DNA of 64,000 bases from Methanosphaera sp. BMS (GTDB lineage: Archaea > Methanobacteriota > Methanobacteria > Methanobacteriales > Methanobacteriaceae), in NCBI RefSeq assembly GCF_003268005.1, contig NZ_CP014213.1, positions 2,749,501 to 2,813,500 on the forward strand. The letters are read 5' to 3'. The notes under the pieces were generated by a model that was given only the letters and a program-made list of their open reading frames with translations, made no database searches and was not told the origin of the DNA. This document shows positions 28,102-38,632 of this stretch, in pieces (the stretch's first letter is position 1; each line of letters starts with the position of its first letter). A program made the translations under genes and the position numbers.

Positions 28102-30171
28102 GAGGGTGTGCGACAACTCTCCCAAAATGAGTAATTTTTTATTACTTTAAATCTCTTTATTTTTAATTTATTTTATTATCTATTTTTGTTTTTTGATAAC
28201 TTTTTTATTTTGATTTATATTTGAATTATAGTTTTTGTTTTATAGGTATATTTAAATATAACCTTTTATAAATATATTATATAGAATAAGATTATTAATG
28301 GTTTTGTTATTTATGGTTTTACGTGAAGATACTATTGGTCAAACATTTTTGTTACCTACAGATATTAGGACTTTGATTCCTGAGGATCATGTTTGTTTTT
28401 TTATAGAGAAACTTGTGAATTGTGTTGATTTTAGTGAAATTGATTTTCAATATGTTGATACTCCTGGTCAAAAGGCTTATCCTGCCGCTATGCTGGTACG
28501 AATAATACTTTTGGGCACCATATATTCTATTCATAGTAGTCGTAAGTTGGAACGTATTGTTCGTGAAAATATTGTATTTATGTATTTAGCTGGATTTCAA
28601 ACTCCTGTTTTTTAGTACTATTGCAGCTTTTAAACGTGAACACAATGATTTGATAGAAAAAGTTTTCCTGGAAACAATTAATTATGGACATAATCGTAAT
28701 CTGATTGATTTTGACAGCATTAGTATTGATGGGAGTAAAACCAGGGCATATGCTAATAAATACAATAATTTAAGCAATGAAGATGTTTTAAAACTTTTAT
28801 ACATCATTCGCAAAGGAATCATAACTGATGAAGAAGAGAACAAAGCGTTAGAAAATCGACAAAATAAAACCATTAAAAACGATAATGATAATAAAGAACG
28901 GATTAAAGAAGCTTTAAAAGAATCTAAAAATATCAAAGTAAAATCTAATGAAAAACCACGAAGCATAAAGAAAATAGAACATCCTGAATCTGATGAGGAA
29001 ATTGAAGAAGATCAGGAAACGTTGGATACTTATCGTAAAAAGCCAATGAAAAGCACCATGAAACATGATGAAAGCAAATTTGACGAAGAAATGTATGAAT
29101 TAATTGATGAAAATGATTTAAACTTCTGTGGAAAACAAATACTAAAACAAGCAATAGAACACCCCGAAACAGCCTATAAACAAATACAAAAATTAGAAAG
29201 ATGCAAAGAAGAACTAGAAAAAAGTGGTAAAAACACAGTAAATTACACAGACCCTGAAGCACGCAAAAGTCCTAACAAGTAAAATAATGCAATCAGGATA
29301 TAACGAACAAATAACAGTAGACAACAAAAACGGACTAATAATAGCAGTAGATGTAACACAAGATGCAAATGATCAAAAACAATTAATACCCATGATAGAA
29401 AAAACACAAGAAACTTTACAAAACGCATTAAACATATCACAAGAGGAATCAGAACAAATAATACAAAACACGGATATACTCGCAGATAATGGCTATTCTA
29501 CTAATCAAACAATACATAACATATACGATGAAGGAAAATATTCAATTTTAATCCCCAACAAACAACAAGCAACTCAACAAAAAGATTGCCTAAAAAGAAA
29601 AAGCCAAAAACAAAACAACAATAAAGATGGATTTTCAAAACACAACATGATAAAAGATGAAGAAAACTACTGCTACATCTGCCCAGAAAACAAAGTATTA
29701 CCAGTACAACAAGTCTATCCTGGAAAATACAACGACAGAATAATATACTACACACATGAATGCAGCAAATGCCCTTCAAAAAACATATGCTTAACCAATA
29801 AAATGACAGGAAAAGTACTCACAGACTACACCAGCCAAGCCAAAGAATTACTGGCCTATAAGTTTGAAACACCACATGGACAAAAACAATACAAAAAACG
29901 AATGCCAATGGTAGAACCACGATTCGCATACAACAAATACGCCCTGAAATACAGACAATATCACATATTAGGGCTGGAAAATGCAAAAATGCAACAAACA
30001 CTCATGGCAACAGCACAAAACATAGTGAAAATACATAATCTAGAACTTAAAGAACAATCAAAAAATAAAATATTAATAGATCTAACTTAAAAAAATAGAA
30101 TAAATATTAAAATAATAAAATAAACATCAAAGAACAAGTATACTATATACTCATAATTGTTGAACACTCTC
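28102..30171 (+). mobile_element. IS1182-type element, copy B
   Basis: GAGGGTGTGCGACAA (28102-28116) and the degenerate reverse complement TTGTTGAACACTCTC (30157-30171) bound 2070 bp, nearly the length of copy A and in the same orientation. Its transposase is frameshifted. Copies A and B together enclose about 2.6 kb with a toxin-antitoxin pair, like a composite transposon. Confidence 0.75.
28298..30090 (+). pseudogene. IS1182-family transposase, frameshifted twice
   Basis: Starting at ATG 28298 (or 28313) the protein follows copy A closely but keeps Gln where copy A has TAG. An extra T in a T-run near 28612 shifts the frame after FQTPVF. A second change near 29280 (two bases missing compared with copy A) creates a TAA after SPNK. 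Three open pieces result: 28298-28615, 28650-29282 and 29287-30090. The catalytic motifs DSISIDGSKTRA and DILADNGYS survive, but no single product joins them. Copy A lacks these two lesions and copy B lacks the copy-A stop, so they decayed independently. Confidence 0.82.
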
Positions 30172-30209
30172 AAAAACGCTTTACTTTTTTTGTTAAATCT
30201 ACATTTACA

Positions 30210-31238
30210 TTATTGTTCTATTTTTTCAAAGTACTCATCTCTGGCATCGACCATTGCCTTAATATTGTTTAAAGGTGTCTCATAAGCAATATTGCATCCT
30301 GGTCCTAAAACATCCACCATTTTATCAAGACATTTTGCTGATTCTTCCTTGATTTGTTCCTCATTTTTCATAAGCAAAGTTTCGCCGATGGCCAAATTTC
30401 CACAAATGGCTGTTTTACTACCTATTTTCTCTTTAATTTCCCTTGTATAGCTAATATCTACCTCCTGGGATATGCTTAGGCCTTCATATCCACATGAAAG
30501 CATATTTTCTATGTTGGGATTTGTATCACCACAAATATGCAATACTCCTGGAACATCCATGGAGTCTGATAACTCGACAAGATATGGCTGAATCAAATCA
30601 ACAAACAGATTGGGTTTTACAATGTTTGTTGTTGAACTGGGATCGTTGACGACTATGCAGTCAACGCCGATATCCTGATAAAATTTCACTTCCTCTACCA
30701 GTTTACTGTTAATTTCTTCAAGTGCATCCTCAATATCAAAGTAATCTGAGTTCAGCATTTTGATTATTTTGCCCAAATCCACCAAATCGGTCAGTAATGT
30801 AAAAGCACTTGTAATTTCTCCTATAATCGGTACATCTTTATCATCATATCTTTCATGAATAATCTCCACGGCTTTTTCTATAACTGGAAACTGGCCCAGA
30901 TTAATGAAATCATCCGGAAGTTCAACGTCTTCAGGCATGTCAAAGGGGGATTTGCTTATTACAGGGGCAAGAGATCCTTCCTGTCTTTTGAAAAAGTGGC
31001 CCACGGATTCTGATTCAAACCATAAATCAAGGGGTACTGTTATTCCTTCAAGTTGAGTATACTCATAGACCAAACCGGCCACTTCGGCCATTTTTTCCGC
31101 ATCATGGCAAGCCTCATTAAAATTTGTATTGGCCTTGGAAAGTAGTTCTGTTGTCAGTACTGATGGAAAGGCCGTAACGGGTGTTTTTTCACAATCCTTT
31201 CCATTTAAAGCATTTATCAAATTATCTTTCATATTCAT
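30210..31238 (-). CDS. mtaA: Methylcobamide:CoM methyltransferase, MtaA-like
   Basis: The 342-residue protein belongs to the uroporphyrinogen-decarboxylase-like fold of cobamide methyltransferases. It would move a methyl group from a corrinoid protein to coenzyme M in methanol-dependent methanogenesis. The zinc site is visible as VLHICGDTNPNI (His-x-Cys near residue 237) with the third ligand in GPGCNIAYETP near residue 320. Other family landmarks are IIGEITSAFTLLTDL and CIVVNDPSSTTNI. MtbA, for methylamines, looks similar; in Methanobacteriales methanol is the likely source. ATG 31238 follows AAGGTG; ATG 31232 is an alternative. No mtaB or mtaC is in the window, and IS copy B ends 40 bases downstream. 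Confidence 0.82.
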   Translation of the reverse strand: MNMKDNLINALNGKDCEKTPVTAFPSVLTTELLSKANTNFNEACHDAEKMAEVAGLVYEYTQLEGITVPLDLWFESESVGHFFKRQEGSLAPVISKSPFDMPEDVELPDDFINLGQFPVIEKAVEIIHERYDDKDVPIIGEITSAFTLLTDLVDLGKIIKMLNSDYFDIEDALEEINSKLVEEVKFYQDIGVDCIVVNDPSSTTNIVKPNLFVDLIQPYLVELSDSMDVPGVLHICGDTNPNIENMLSCGYEGLSISQEVDISYTREIKEKIGSKTAICGNLAIGETLLMKNEEQIKEESAKCLDKMVDVLGPGCNIAYETPLNNIKAMVDARDEYFEKIEQ

Positions 31239-31716
31239 GGGAACACCTTGGTAATTTTGTTGTCTTAAAAATCTTTATTTATACTTTTATCGGTATTGTT
31301 AAATATTTTTTTTGACTTTGACAATTTGGCAACAATTATGAAATAAATTTCCATCATAATTCTTGAAGTAATGTGTCATTAAATCATTGAATGTCTTACA
31401 ATCTTAGTATATGCTCACACTAAAAATGAGATATATTGAACCGCCTTGTTTTAAAATAATTATTTGAATCTGCAATGTATATGTCAGTTATAAAATCATG
31501 ATTTGATAATGATATTGTTTTGGAGAAATAATAATGACAGTTACGCATTTTCATTATGTGCAATCGGCGTGTCAATAAACCCTTTCATAAAATTCACTTA
31601 AGAACATTATGCTGAAGTTATTATTTAATCATTTACTGTAATCTATTAAACTTAACGAATATCATTTTCAAGATGTATTTAAAATAGGTACTTTAGACAT
31701 AACTAAAAAACAAAAC

Positions 31717-31726
31717 ATTTATATAG
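31717..31726 (+). promoter_or_regulatory. Probable TATA box of the ferredoxin gene
   Basis: ATTTATATAG lies 49 bases before ATG 31775. The rest of 31239-31716 holds no recognisable gene or RNA. Confidence 0.4.
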
Positions 31727-31774
31727 TTATGCTATTATACTATTTCTATCTACTATAGAGTTAGGAGTGATTTT

Positions 31775-32008
31775 ATGTATGAAGTTGTTTTAGAAAGAGA
31801 AGATTGTGTAATGTGTGGAAATTGTGTCGATTTAGACGAAACACTATTTACATTTGATGATGATGACAGGGCAACAATCGTGGGTTCAAATAGGGACGGA
31901 GATGTTGACGAATTGGAAATCGATGATATTGAAGTCTATACAGAAGCTGCCGAAAACTGTTCTGGTGAATGTATAGAAGTTTATGATGAGGAAGGAAATC
32001 CAGTATAA
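31775..32008 (+). CDS. Small acidic ferredoxin, single [4Fe-4S]
   Basis: The 77-residue protein has CVMCGNCVD (three cysteines in CxxCxxC spacing, residues 12-18) and CSGEC near residues 62-66, enough for one [4Fe-4S] cluster. Between them is a long acidic loop (FTFDDDDRATIVGSNRDGDV), larger than in bacterial monocluster ferredoxins. It is cytoplasmic and strongly acidic. ATG 31775 follows AGGAGTGA. It stands alone between mtaA and a MurG-like gene. The electron partner is not shown by context. Confidence 0.85.
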   Translation: MYEVVLEREDCVMCGNCVDLDETLFTFDDDDRATIVGSNRDGDVDELEIDDIEVYTEAAENCSGECIEVYDEEGNPV

Positions 32009-32225
32009 ATATATCCATCTTCCACCTTCATCACTTTTGAGTATCCCCTATTTTTTTAGTATAAAGTTTAATTATTATTCTTACAATCTATTTTCAAACT
32101 AATTATTTGCCAAGAATATCTTGCACCTGCTTATTTTTTTTCCCAAAACTTAATAATAATTTCATACAAAATATCTAATATCTATAAATTATAAGATATT
32201 ATAATTTTTTCAGGAAGGGAATTTA

Positions 32226-33281
32226 ATGAAATTATTGATTTTTGTCACAGGAAGAGGTATTGGTGGAGATGCATTGATTGCATATAACGTAAAAAAATAC
32301 TTGAAACAGAATGGTATTGATTCTGAAATAGTATTGGATCCAAAATCTCCAGGTTACTACTTTAAAAAACGAAATATTCCATGGTTAACCTCACCAATAC
32401 CAAATGCCGGAGGCCATGCAGCTTCCAAAATCAAATTATTAAAAGCAGCAATAAAATCACTCATGGCATCAATAAGGGGTTCATTATTAATACGAAAAGA
32501 AAAGGCTGATGGGGTAGTTGGAGTTGTTGGTGGAGGTGCAATCATCGGTGCTCTTTCTGCTAAACTGGCTCGAGTTCCAGCAGTGACAATGGTCAGTACA
32601 CCAACGGATACCTCAATATCCATGAAACTTAATCCGACATTAATGCTTCCGGAATCACCGGAATACTCTAATCCCAAAGATTCTTCCTCAAAGTATGAAG
32701 TTAAAAAAATATATTCTCCAATTAACTTGGACATAATGGGGGGCAATAAAGAGAACATAATTGATAAATTACCCTCAGCATTTGATGTTTCAAAGGATTC
32801 AATACTCTTTGCGTCAGGTTCAACATTATTTGACGATATGGCAAAGGCCGCACGTAAATTTGCAGAAGAAACTGATGATTATAACATATTCGTAATAGGC
32901 GATCCATTAAAAGAGGAGTTGAATGATATCATAGATTATCCAAATATAATTAACCTTGGGTATATCAATTATATCGCCGATTTATATGACCTGATTGATT
33001 TGGCGGTTATCACTGATGATGGATTAACATTGCATGAGACCATGGCCTGTCAAATACCGGTGGTTGTGGTGTTGGGCGTAAAGTATGGACGTTATCATAA
33101 CCTGGCAAGTGTATTTGAAGGAGCCGTACTGGAAAGTAATGTTGACAACATAACTGATGTTGTTCTTAAAGCATTGGATAATAAGCAATCAATGAAAGAG
33201 GCAGCCGGAAAATATTCGGATGATTTGTTGAATGCCCCAAATGAAATGTGTGATTTCATAAAAAAACATATGAAAAAATAG
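32226..33281 (+). CDS. MurG-like (GT28/GT-B) glycosyltransferase
   Basis: The 351-residue protein has the GT-B pattern of MurG and related UDP-sugar transferases: MKLLIFVTGRGIGGDALIAY at the N-terminus, GVVGVVGGGAIIGALSAKLA near residue 98, and a C-terminal nucleotide-sugar half with SILFASGSTLFDDMAKAA, VITDDGLTLHETMACQIPVV. The Gly-rich first loop matches phosphate binding in this fold. A second membrane-linked sugar step, after the MraY-like enzyme at 22484, would suit pseudomurein precursor synthesis, but other polymers are possible. ATG 32226 follows AGGAAGGGA. It is monocistronic and ends in a clear hairpin terminator. Confidence 0.7.
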   Translation: MKLLIFVTGRGIGGDALIAYNVKKYLKQNGIDSEIVLDPKSPGYYFKKRNIPWLTSPIPNAGGHAASKIKLLKAAIKSLMASIRGSLLIRKEKADGVVGVVGGGAIIGALSAKLARVPAVTMVSTPTDTSISMKLNPTLMLPESPEYSNPKDSSSKYEVKKIYSPINLDIMGGNKENIIDKLPSAFDVSKDSILFASGSTLFDDMAKAARKFAEETDDYNIFVIGDPLKEELNDIIDYPNIINLGYINYIADLYDLIDLAVITDDGLTLHETMACQIPVVVVLGVKYGRYHNLASVFEGAVLESNVDNITDVVLKALDNKQSMKEAAGKYSDDLLNAPNEMCDFIKKHMKK

Positions 33282-33287
33282 TTAAAA

Positions 33288-33317
33288 GAGTTTTTAAAAA
33301 CTCATTATTCTTTTTTT
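33288..33317 (+). terminator. Terminator of the MurG-like gene
   Basis: GAGTTTTTAAAAACTC (33288-33303) is a perfect 16-base palindrome seven bases past the stop, followed by a T7 tract at 33311-33317. Confidence 0.6.
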
Positions 33318-33396
33318 AATTTTTAATTCTCAAACAGTCTTTTTTAATAGGAATAGTTATTGCCGTCTTTTTAAATATTTTGTCAAAGGTCGAATA

Positions 33397-34704
33397 CTAC
33401 ATGTACCTTTTATAGTACTGGGCTAACTTGAAGATTCCATCGGTTGTTGGATGTATTTCAAGGAAATTGCTGAAGTCATCATCATTTTTGTCCTTCATAA
33501 TCTTAATCATATATGGCAGGGCAATGTTTGATGATGGGGTAATGGCAAGTACGTTATTTATTTTACCACTTTGAATGTCAATGTTTTCTTTGGTTATTCC
33601 CGTTTTTCCCGTTAACATATTCCAAAATGAACTTGGACCGGCAGCAGCGGGAAGCGTCAATTCTTTTCCATTATTATTGACTTTATCTCCCTTAATGTAA
33701 CTAACATCGTAGTTTAATGTTATTGTAAGTGGTATTAATGAATAATCCGCTTCCACATCATTTCCCATTATATTGTTGATGGCTACCATTCCCTCCATTC
33801 GTGATACTGGTGTGGACAATAAACCGCCAATCACATCACCTGCTGCATATATGTCCGGGTTGGATGTTTGCATGTGGCTGTCTACTATGATATGTCCATC
33901 ATCATCAACATCCACAATGTCCTTTACAATATCCGAGTTCGGTGTTACCCCCGCAGCCAAAAGAACTGTACCTTCAATTTCTCCATAATTTGTAATAACT
34001 GACCTATCTGTAATCTCTTTTATTTCTACGTTTTCATGAACTATTGTATTTTTAAGCAAGTTAGCTACAATATACTCTTCAGCTTCACTATCACTTAGCA
34101 TTTTAAGGAAGCTACTTCTGCATAAAATGTCGACTTGACTGCCGAAGCTTGAGAATATATTTGCATATTCCGCTGCAGTTGAACCTCCACCGATAATAAC
34201 TAATTTTTCAGGTATCTCTTTAAACTTCAAAGTATCCTTATAGGTATACGCATTTTCAACACCAGGAATGTCGGGAATAAGTGGTGATGAGCCGGTACAA
34301 ACCAATAACTTGTCATAGTGGTATTCATCCTCATCATCAACTATCACAACCTTCCTATCAGCATCAACACATGCTTCACCCCTTACATACTCTACACCAG
34401 TACCTTTTGTTTCAGCGGTTATAACATGCCTAATCTTTTTTTGGGTTTCCTTTATCTTACTTGCTATATTGCCATAGTTTACATTCACTTCAGATTCAAC
34501 AAGACCCAACTCGTTGAAATTATCCGATTCAACAACGTGCTTTGCCACATCAGACAATGCACATACAACCATACATGCTTGATTTAAACATTTGCCACCA
34601 ATATGACGTTTTTCAATTAAAGTTACATTGTTTGATTTTTCAGCCGCGTCCATGGCAGCAAATCTGCCTGCAGGACCAGCACCAATAATCACTATATTCT
34701 CCAT
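33397..34704 (-). CDS. Pyridine nucleotide-disulfide oxidoreductase
   Basis: The 435-residue flavoprotein is a class I disulfide oxidoreductase like dihydrolipoamide dehydrogenase or mercuric reductase. FAD binding is shown by NIVIIGAGPAGRFAAMDAA at the N-terminus and by PDIYAAGDVIGG near residue 285. The redox pair is in GGKCLNQACMVVC (Cys-x4-Cys, with an unusual MVV where IPSK is normal). NAD(P) binding is in KLVIIGGGSTAAEYANIF. The C-terminal dimer domain ends EIHPTTDGIFKLAQ; the usual HAHPT catalytic His is present as EIHPT. Start ATG 34704 (MENIVII) is preferred; an ATG at 34713 adds three residues. The physiological disulfide is unknown. It lies 98 bases downstream of trpD on the same strand. 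Confidence 0.82.
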   Translation of the reverse strand: MENIVIIGAGPAGRFAAMDAAEKSNNVTLIEKRHIGGKCLNQACMVVCALSDVAKHVVESDNFNELGLVESEVNVNYGNIASKIKETQKKIRHVITAETKGTGVEYVRGEACVDADRKVVIVDDEDEYHYDKLLVCTGSSPLIPDIPGVENAYTYKDTLKFKEIPEKLVIIGGGSTAAEYANIFSSFGSQVDILCRSSFLKMLSDSEAEEYIVANLLKNTIVHENVEIKEITDRSVITNYGEIEGTVLLAAGVTPNSDIVKDIVDVDDDGHIIVDSHMQTSNPDIYAAGDVIGGLLSTPVSRMEGMVAINNIMGNDVEADYSLIPLTITLNYDVSYIKGDKVNNNGKELTLPAAAGPSSFWNMLTGKTGITKENIDIQSGKINNVLAITPSSNIALPYMIKIMKDKNDDDFSNFLEIHPTTDGIFKLAQYYKRYM

Positions 34705-34810
34705 ATATATCATCGCTCGTCTTATTGATAATAATTATGTTTAACATAGTTATTAAAAAGTATTATATTTTTTAGAAAAAAAGGGGAGAGTTTATGGAAA
34801 GTTTATTATA

Positions 34811-35860
34811 CTAAGCATTACTATATCTGATAATTTTTTCCAATTGTTTTTTAGCAATGGACTTTTCAATAACCTCTCTTGACAATTCAACACCTTCTTT
34901 TAATGAAGAAACCTTGTTGGCCACATACAGTATGGCTGCAGAATTCATAAGACATAAGTCCATACGTGCCTTATCGGTTTTTGTTGTTGTAACATTATTC
35001 AATATGTTATTTATGACATCCAGATGTCCTTTGCTGGTGGATGGTGCCTTGATGTCTTCTCTGTTTGAATATTCAAGGCCAAAATCCTCGGGTGTGATGT
35101 AGTTTACATCAATTCTGCCATGATTTATGAATGCAACTTTGGTCTTTCCAATGTTTGATATCTCATCCATTGCAGGATTTCCATGTTCATCAAATCCATG
35201 AACAATCATACCCCTTTTTACTCCAAGATTAATTGATACCTGTGCAATGTCCTCTACCAGATTTGGATCATATAGTCCTGTTAATCTGGCAGTAACCTGT
35301 GTCGGACATGTAATGGGACCTATGAGATTGAATATGGTTCTTGTTTTCAATTCCTTTCTTATGGCCATAACATTTTTAGTGGCTTCATGATACATCGGTG
35401 CAAATATAAATGCAAAGTTACAGCCTTGCAATGAATTAACAACTTTCTCAGGTGATAATTCAATATTAACACCCAAATCTTCAAGAGCATCCGCTCCACC
35501 ATAACTGCTGCTGACACTTCTGTTTCCATGCTTTGATATTTTAGCACCGGCTGCACTGGCAACAATCGAGGATACCGTACTGACATTGAATGTTTTTAGG
35601 GTATCTCCACCGGTACCACAGCTTTCAACCAGGTATTCATCAGGACAGTAGTCAATATTGATGGCATGGTCTCTCATGCTCTGGGTTAGACCGGTAATCT
35701 CATCAACATTTTCCTTTTTCATTCTCAATGCTATCAGAAAACTTGATATGACACTATCAGGGTAGTCCCCACTAATCAAGTCATTCATACATTCATAGGA
35801 CTCATCATATGTTAAATCTCTCCTATTTTCTATTATATCATCTAAAACATCATAAATCAT
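34811..35860 (-). CDS. trpD: Anthranilate phosphoribosyltransferase
   Basis: TrpD joins anthranilate and PRPP, the second step of tryptophan synthesis. The 349-residue protein shows the PRPP loop SCGTGGDTLKTFNVST near residue 80, KHGNRSVSSSYGGADALE near residue 110 with the conserved glycine-rich turn, and NLIGPITCP near residue 180. It is the last gene of the trpEGCFBAD operon and overlaps the trpA stop by four bases (ATGA), so it is translationally coupled. Length is normal. Confidence 0.95.
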   Translation of the reverse strand: MIYDVLDDIIENRRDLTYDESYECMNDLISGDYPDSVISSFLIALRMKKENVDEITGLTQSMRDHAINIDYCPDEYLVESCGTGGDTLKTFNVSTVSSIVASAAGAKISKHGNRSVSSSYGGADALEDLGVNIELSPEKVVNSLQGCNFAFIFAPMYHEATKNVMAIRKELKTRTIFNLIGPITCPTQVTARLTGLYDPNLVEDIAQVSINLGVKRGMIVHGFDEHGNPAMDEISNIGKTKVAFINHGRIDVNYITPEDFGLEYSNREDIKAPSTSKGHLDVINNILNNVTTTKTDKARMDLCLMNSAAILYVANKVSSLKEGVELSREVIEKSIAKKQLEKIIRYSNA

Positions 35861-36672
35861 TCTAATCTCCTCGTAGCATTCTTCATACTTGTCGTATACT
35901 TTGTTATTTTCTCATATATTTTCTCGTTATCATTTAAATTTTCTTTAATAATATTAATTATTGCACTTCCAACTATCGCCCCATCGGAGCCTGCATCCAA
36001 TACCTCTTTCACGTGTTTTTCCTCTGATATACCAAAACCTACACATATGTGAAGGTCGGTATTCCTTTTAATTCTTTTAATTAATTCTTTCGTGTTATGT
36101 TCAACTTCCTTTCTCACACCTGTTGTACCCATAACAGATGCAACATATATAAAGCCACCAACAATTTCACTAATCTTTTTTAACCGTTCATTACTTGTTG
36201 TCTGTGAAACTATGAAAATCTCCTCGATGTTGTACTTATTCGATGCATCAATAACATCCTGTGCTTCCTCAGGTGGCAAATCAGCTATTAAAACAGCATT
36301 GATGTCCAATTTACTTAAACGTTCATAAAATGCATCTATTCCATGTTTATAAACAATATTATAATACAACAGTAATCCTATTGGAATTGACGTATATTCT
36401 CTTACTTCTTCAAGAAAAGAAAAACATTTTTCAATGGTCATGCCACTATCGAATGCCCTGATATCAGCTTCCTGAACACTGGCACCATCTGCTACCGGAT
36501 CAGAGAATGGAAAACCTATTTCCAAAGCATCAACACCGCTATCTACTAATCTCTTAACAATATTCAATGAAGTTTTATAATCAGGGTCCCCGGCAACGAC
36601 AAATGGGATGAACGCTCCTTCATTATTTTTTTCCAGTCTTTCAAACATTTCTCTGTAACTTACTTTACTCAT
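35857..36672 (-). CDS. trpA: Tryptophan synthase alpha subunit
   Basis: TrpA cleaves indole-3-glycerol phosphate and passes indole through a tunnel to TrpB. The 271-residue TIM barrel keeps both catalytic acids: Glu in [15 protein letters not shown] (about residue 50) and Asp in [10 protein letters not shown] (about residue 130). GVRKEVEHN and [10 protein letters not shown] mark the phosphate-binding end. It overlaps trpB upstream and trpD downstream by four bases each, so the three are tightly coupled. Confidence 0.95.
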   Translation of the reverse strand: MSKVSYREMFERLEKNNEGAFIPFVVAGDPDYKTSLNIVKRLVDSGVDALEIGFPFSDPVADGASVQEADIRAFDSGMTIEKCFSFLEEVREYTSIPIGLLLYYNIVYKHGIDAFYERLSKLDINAVLIADLPPEEAQDVIDASNKYNIEEIFIVSQTTSNERLKKISEIVGGFIYVASVMGTTGVRKEVEHNTKELIKRIKRNTDLHICVGFGISEEKHVKEVLDAGSDGAIVGSAIINIIKENLNDNEKIYEKITKYTTSMKNATRRLE

Positions 36673-37850
36673 AATTCCACTCCCAATTCCTTTGCAACGA
36701 TAAACATATCCTTATCTCCCCTACCAGATAGGTTTACTATAATTGTCTTGTTCTTATTTTCCTCTTTTTTGGCATATTTAACTGCATACGCTATGGCATG
36801 TGAACTTTCAAGAGCCGGTATGATTCCCTCTGTCCTACATAATAATTCAAAGGCTTCCAATGCTTCATCATTTGTAATCGGAACATATCTTGCACGTTCA
36901 ATGCTATGTAGATATGCATGTTCCGGACCTACACCAGGATAATCCAAACCTGCAGATACACTGCTGGTATTTCTAATCTGACCTTCATCATTTTGCAGAA
37001 TGATTGATAACGAACCATGTAATATTCCATCAGTACCCTTTGTTATTGTAGCACCATGATTTAACCCATCTATTCCTTCTCCACCAGCTTCAACGCCAAT
37101 CAGTTCAACCGATTCATCATCCACAAATCCGCTAAATATTCCCATGGCATTACTTCCACCACCAACACAGGCAATAACCGTATCGGGTAGTTTGCCCTCT
37201 TTTTCGATAATTTGTTTTCTTGCCTCTTTTCCAATCACACTTTGGAAGTATTTAACCATGCTGGGATATGGATGTGGACCCATTGTAGTGCCTATCAGAT
37301 AATGGGTAGTATCCAGATTTGAAATCCAATATCTGAAGGCTTCATTGATGGAATCTTTAAGTGTTTTACTTCCGATATCTACCGGATTGACTTCTGCTCC
37401 GGACAATTCCATTCTGAACACATTTAGTTTCTGTCTTTCAACATCCTTTGAACCCATAAATACCTTAACGTCCAAGCCAAGTTTTGCACCAATAACTGCA
37501 GTTGCTATTCCATGCTGTCCCGCACCCGTTTCAGCTATCAGTTGAGTCTTTCCCATGTACTTAGCCAGTAAACCTTGGCCGATTGTATTGTTTATCTTAT
37601 GTGCTCCTGTATGAAGCATATCCTCACGTTTTAGATAGATCTTACATCCCAGTTTCTTGGATAAATTTTCAGCATAATACAATCCCGTAGGTCTACCTGC
37701 AAATTCACATAAATACTCATCTAACTCTTTTGTAAATTCTTTGTTATCCTTAAACTTATAAAATGCTTCTTCAAGCTCCTCTATTGCAGGTATCAATAAT
37801 TCAGGTACATATACTCCGCCATATTTACCAAACTTTCCATCATATTTCAT
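36669..37850 (-). CDS. trpB: Tryptophan synthase beta subunit
   Basis: TrpB condenses indole with serine using pyridoxal phosphate. The 393-residue product has the PLP lysine in HTGAHKINN near residue 86, the phosphate loop [10 protein letters not shown] near residue 225, and the late GRGDKD motif. A TTG at 37883 would add 11 residues, but ATG 37850 follows TGGAGGAATAAC and gives the expected start [12 protein letters not shown]. This is the trpB1 type that works with TrpA, consistent with the four-base overlap with trpA. Confidence 0.95.
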   Translation of the reverse strand: MKYDGKFGKYGGVYVPELLIPAIEELEEAFYKFKDNKEFTKELDEYLCEFAGRPTGLYYAENLSKKLGCKIYLKREDMLHTGAHKINNTIGQGLLAKYMGKTQLIAETGAGQHGIATAVIGAKLGLDVKVFMGSKDVERQKLNVFRMELSGAEVNPVDIGSKTLKDSINEAFRYWISNLDTTHYLIGTTMGPHPYPSMVKYFQSVIGKEARKQIIEKEGKLPDTVIACVGGGSNAMGIFSGFVDDESVELIGVEAGGEGIDGLNHGATITKGTDGILHGSLSIILQNDEGQIRNTSSVSAGLDYPGVGPEHAYLHSIERARYVPITNDEALEAFELLCRTEGIIPALESSHAIAYAVKYAKKEENKNKTIIVNLSGRGDKDMFIVAKELGVEL

Positions 37851-37913
37851 GTTATTCCTCCATATATTTTTTGTACTCTTCAATGCTTTTAATTTCTTTT
37901 ATCATCTTTCTAA

Positions 37914-38591
37914 TCAATTATTGAATAATTTTAAAATCTTTTTTATCTCAGTTATGTTTTTACATCCTGGTTCAAATTCTACTCCACTATTCAAGTCAAT
38001 CCTGTCGAAGTATTTTAATTCGTCATAAATACTTTCCAGGTACTCATAATTTAATCCACCAGCCAAAGATACCTCTGTATGATTATTTGCCTTTTTTATG
38101 ATTTTAGATGCTTTAATTGCAGTATCTATTGGTATTTGTGTATTTGTACCACCGGTAAGACCATCCTTAACATAATCAAGTAGGATATTGTCGCATTTGG
38201 TTGAAAAGTCCATCAATTCCCTTTTCTTGGATTTGTCAATTTTATCTTTAAGGCCAATTGCCCGTGTAATGTTTATATTTTCAAAGTTATGATATTGATT
38301 AATCCACTTGATGTATCGGATGTCAAAACTGCTGAGGCTGTGTAGCTGAATGTTATATATTTTCAGCCTGTTGCTTTTTAAAATTACATCATATGCATTG
38401 TCCGGTTCAATTACCAAGGTGGATGAACGTTTATAGTTTAATTCTTGTTCAAGTTGATTGATTCTGTTCATTGAAACGTTTCTCTTTGATCGTTCTATAT
38501 TGATAAAACCTACCTTGTCATAATCTAATTTTTCAATCTTTTTGAGGTCATTCCTGTTTGTTATACCGCAAATTTTTACCTTCATATCCAT
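37914..38591 (-). CDS. trpF: Phosphoribosylanthranilate isomerase
   Basis: TrpF performs the Amadori rearrangement of phosphoribosylanthranilate. The protein begins with the family motif KVKICGITN (catalytic Cys), has the acid in NILLDYVKDGLTGGTN near residue 140, and ends with DLNSGVEFEPGCKN. Start candidates are ATG 38600 (only one base from the GAGGAG site), 38591 and 38585; 38591 has the best spacing. It lies in the middle of the trp operon, 63 bases before trpB and 41 after trpC. Confidence 0.9.
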   Translation of the reverse strand: MDMKVKICGITNRNDLKKIEKLDYDKVGFINIERSKRNVSMNRINQLEQELNYKRSSTLVIEPDNAYDVILKSNRLKIYNIQLHSLSSFDIRYIKWINQYHNFENINITRAIGLKDKIDKSKKRELMDFSTKCDNILLDYVKDGLTGGTNTQIPIDTAIKASKIIKKANNHTEVSLAGGLNYEYLESIYDELKYFDRIDLNSGVEFEPGCKNITEIKKILKLFNN

Positions 38592-38632
38592 AAAAACCAT
38601 TCTCCTCTTATTAATTCTTCTTTGTCTTTTGA

